From positions 38,081,554-38,145,553 of the forward strand of contig OX485803.1 of NCBI GenBank assembly GCA_950295325.1: a stretch of DNA of 64,000 bases, in the 5' to 3' direction. The DNA comes from Polytrichum commune (taxonomy: Eukaryota > Streptophyta > Polytrichopsida > Polytrichales > Polytrichaceae). Of the stretch, positions 63,240-64,000 are shown piece after piece. The position numbers and the translations under genes are program-made. Numbering within the stretch: the first letter of the stretch is position 1; every line of letters begins with the position of its first letter. The notes beneath the pieces are model-generated. The model worked only from the letters and a program-made list of their open reading frames with translations. It made no database searches and was not told the origin of the DNA.

Positions 63240-64000
63240 TAATTGGTCTTACAACCCACCCTCAATATGTGTTACCTCGATAAGTGTTCAAATCACCTAT
63301 TTGTTAAGGAAAATGGCACTCCTCAATAAAATTGGTAGAATACACTAGTAAGTGTTAAGAATATTTATAAAATTTTATGCTCCCCTCTTCAATGAATATA
63401 TCTCGATAAGAGTTAATTTGGATGAGCATGAGGCCATAGAATTTGATAACTTGAATGAAATTGAATTAAGTCCATCATGTATGTGACTTTTGCAAAGAGT
63501 GAAACTAGACCCACTATAAATCCACATGAGTTCATCAACTATGAATTGGAATTTAATCTAAACAGGTCCTACATACCTACTGAAGAGGAAATTACATGTA
63601 TCCTTGATGAAAGAGATGATGCAACTAACAATGAACCCCATGAAGAAGTTGATAATGTGCAAATTGGTGATGTGGTGGTAGATAGAGTAAAATCAAGGAT
63701 GTCAACAGTGCATTAGTGACCTTGAAACATTTTTTGGAACAACAACCTACTAATGTTACAGTTCTCATCCACAGTACTCAAACACTTCTAAAAAAACTAA
63801 GATCTTGGCGTGCACAAAAATCTTTGGATTTGTTCTTCCATTACATTTGGAAGACATTCATATCTTGTGTATTTTCATCTTTTACTTATATAAGTGTTAT
63901 TGCTTTTAATTCCAAAGTCACGTAAGTGTTACAAATTATCTATGCCACCCCCCATAAGTGTTATTCATGTAAGTGTTGCAAATTGCCTATGCTACTCCTG
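63240..64000 (+). pseudogene. pogo/Tigger-like transposase C-terminal remnant
   Basis: The frame 63477-63716 ends in a region rich in Asp and Glu (INYELEFNLNRSYIPTEEEI). After a frame shift near 63700 it continues as ALVTLKHFLEQQPTNVTVLI and LRSWRAQKSLDLFFH. This is the typical end of CENP-B/Tigger-type transposases: an acidic stretch, a helix with LxxFLEQQ, then QKxLDxFF. The DNA-binding and DDE domains are absent. CGATAAGTGTT and ATAAGTGTTA phrases at 63276, 63346, 63887, 63956 and 63970 look like terminal or subterminal repeats. The element may continue beyond the window. Confidence 0.5.

Overview
The window is nuclear DNA from a land plant. Two multi-exon plant genes sit at the left end and the remaining roughly 45 kb is decayed transposon sequence. 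The spliceosomal introns, the plant-type four-finger C2H2 factor, Copia gag remnants and many small inverted-repeat elements all fit a plant. I cannot fix the lineage from sequence alone; a non-flowering plant is only a guess.

Left end (1-3.5 kb): old repeats, including a tRNA-like (SINE-type) segment, an LTR-like G+C-rich stretch and a possible Copia gag remnant. From 4,006 to 13,489 (+) lies a complete 21-exon gene for a PLAA/DOA1/Ufd3-family protein of about 774 aa (seven WD40 blades, PFU domain, PUL domain), which acts in Cdc48/p97-linked ubiquitin handling. Facing it, 17,769 to 14,714 (-), is a three-exon gene for a four-finger C2H2 transcription factor of about 581 aa. Both of its introns are filled with minisatellites (46 bp x 8 and about 69 bp x 4). 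The two genes converge across a 1.2 kb gap. They have no evident functional link.

Middle and right (19.8-64 kb): no intact gene is recognisable. I see two Copia-type gag remnants (20.1-21.4 and 22.5-23.2 kb), a hAT transposase tail (26.5-26.9 kb), an unidentified decayed ORF (30.6-31.8 kb), a possible LINE remnant (55.7-58.5 kb) and a pogo/Tigger transposase tail at the right end.

Among these are at least nine non-autonomous DNA elements with visible inverted termini. They include two oppositely oriented hAT-type MITEs with perfect 8-bp target duplications (42.0 and 61.4 kb). There are also several TAA/TTA-flanked Harbinger-like elements, a TA-flanked element with near-perfect 20-bp termini (44.9 kb), and a MITE nested inside a larger element (49.4-50.8 kb). 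Tandem repeats occur at 32.3, 42.9, 59.1 and 62.0 kb. I found no gene cluster, CRISPR array or new multi-gene system. The most distinctive content is the MITE collection and the minisatellite-filled introns.
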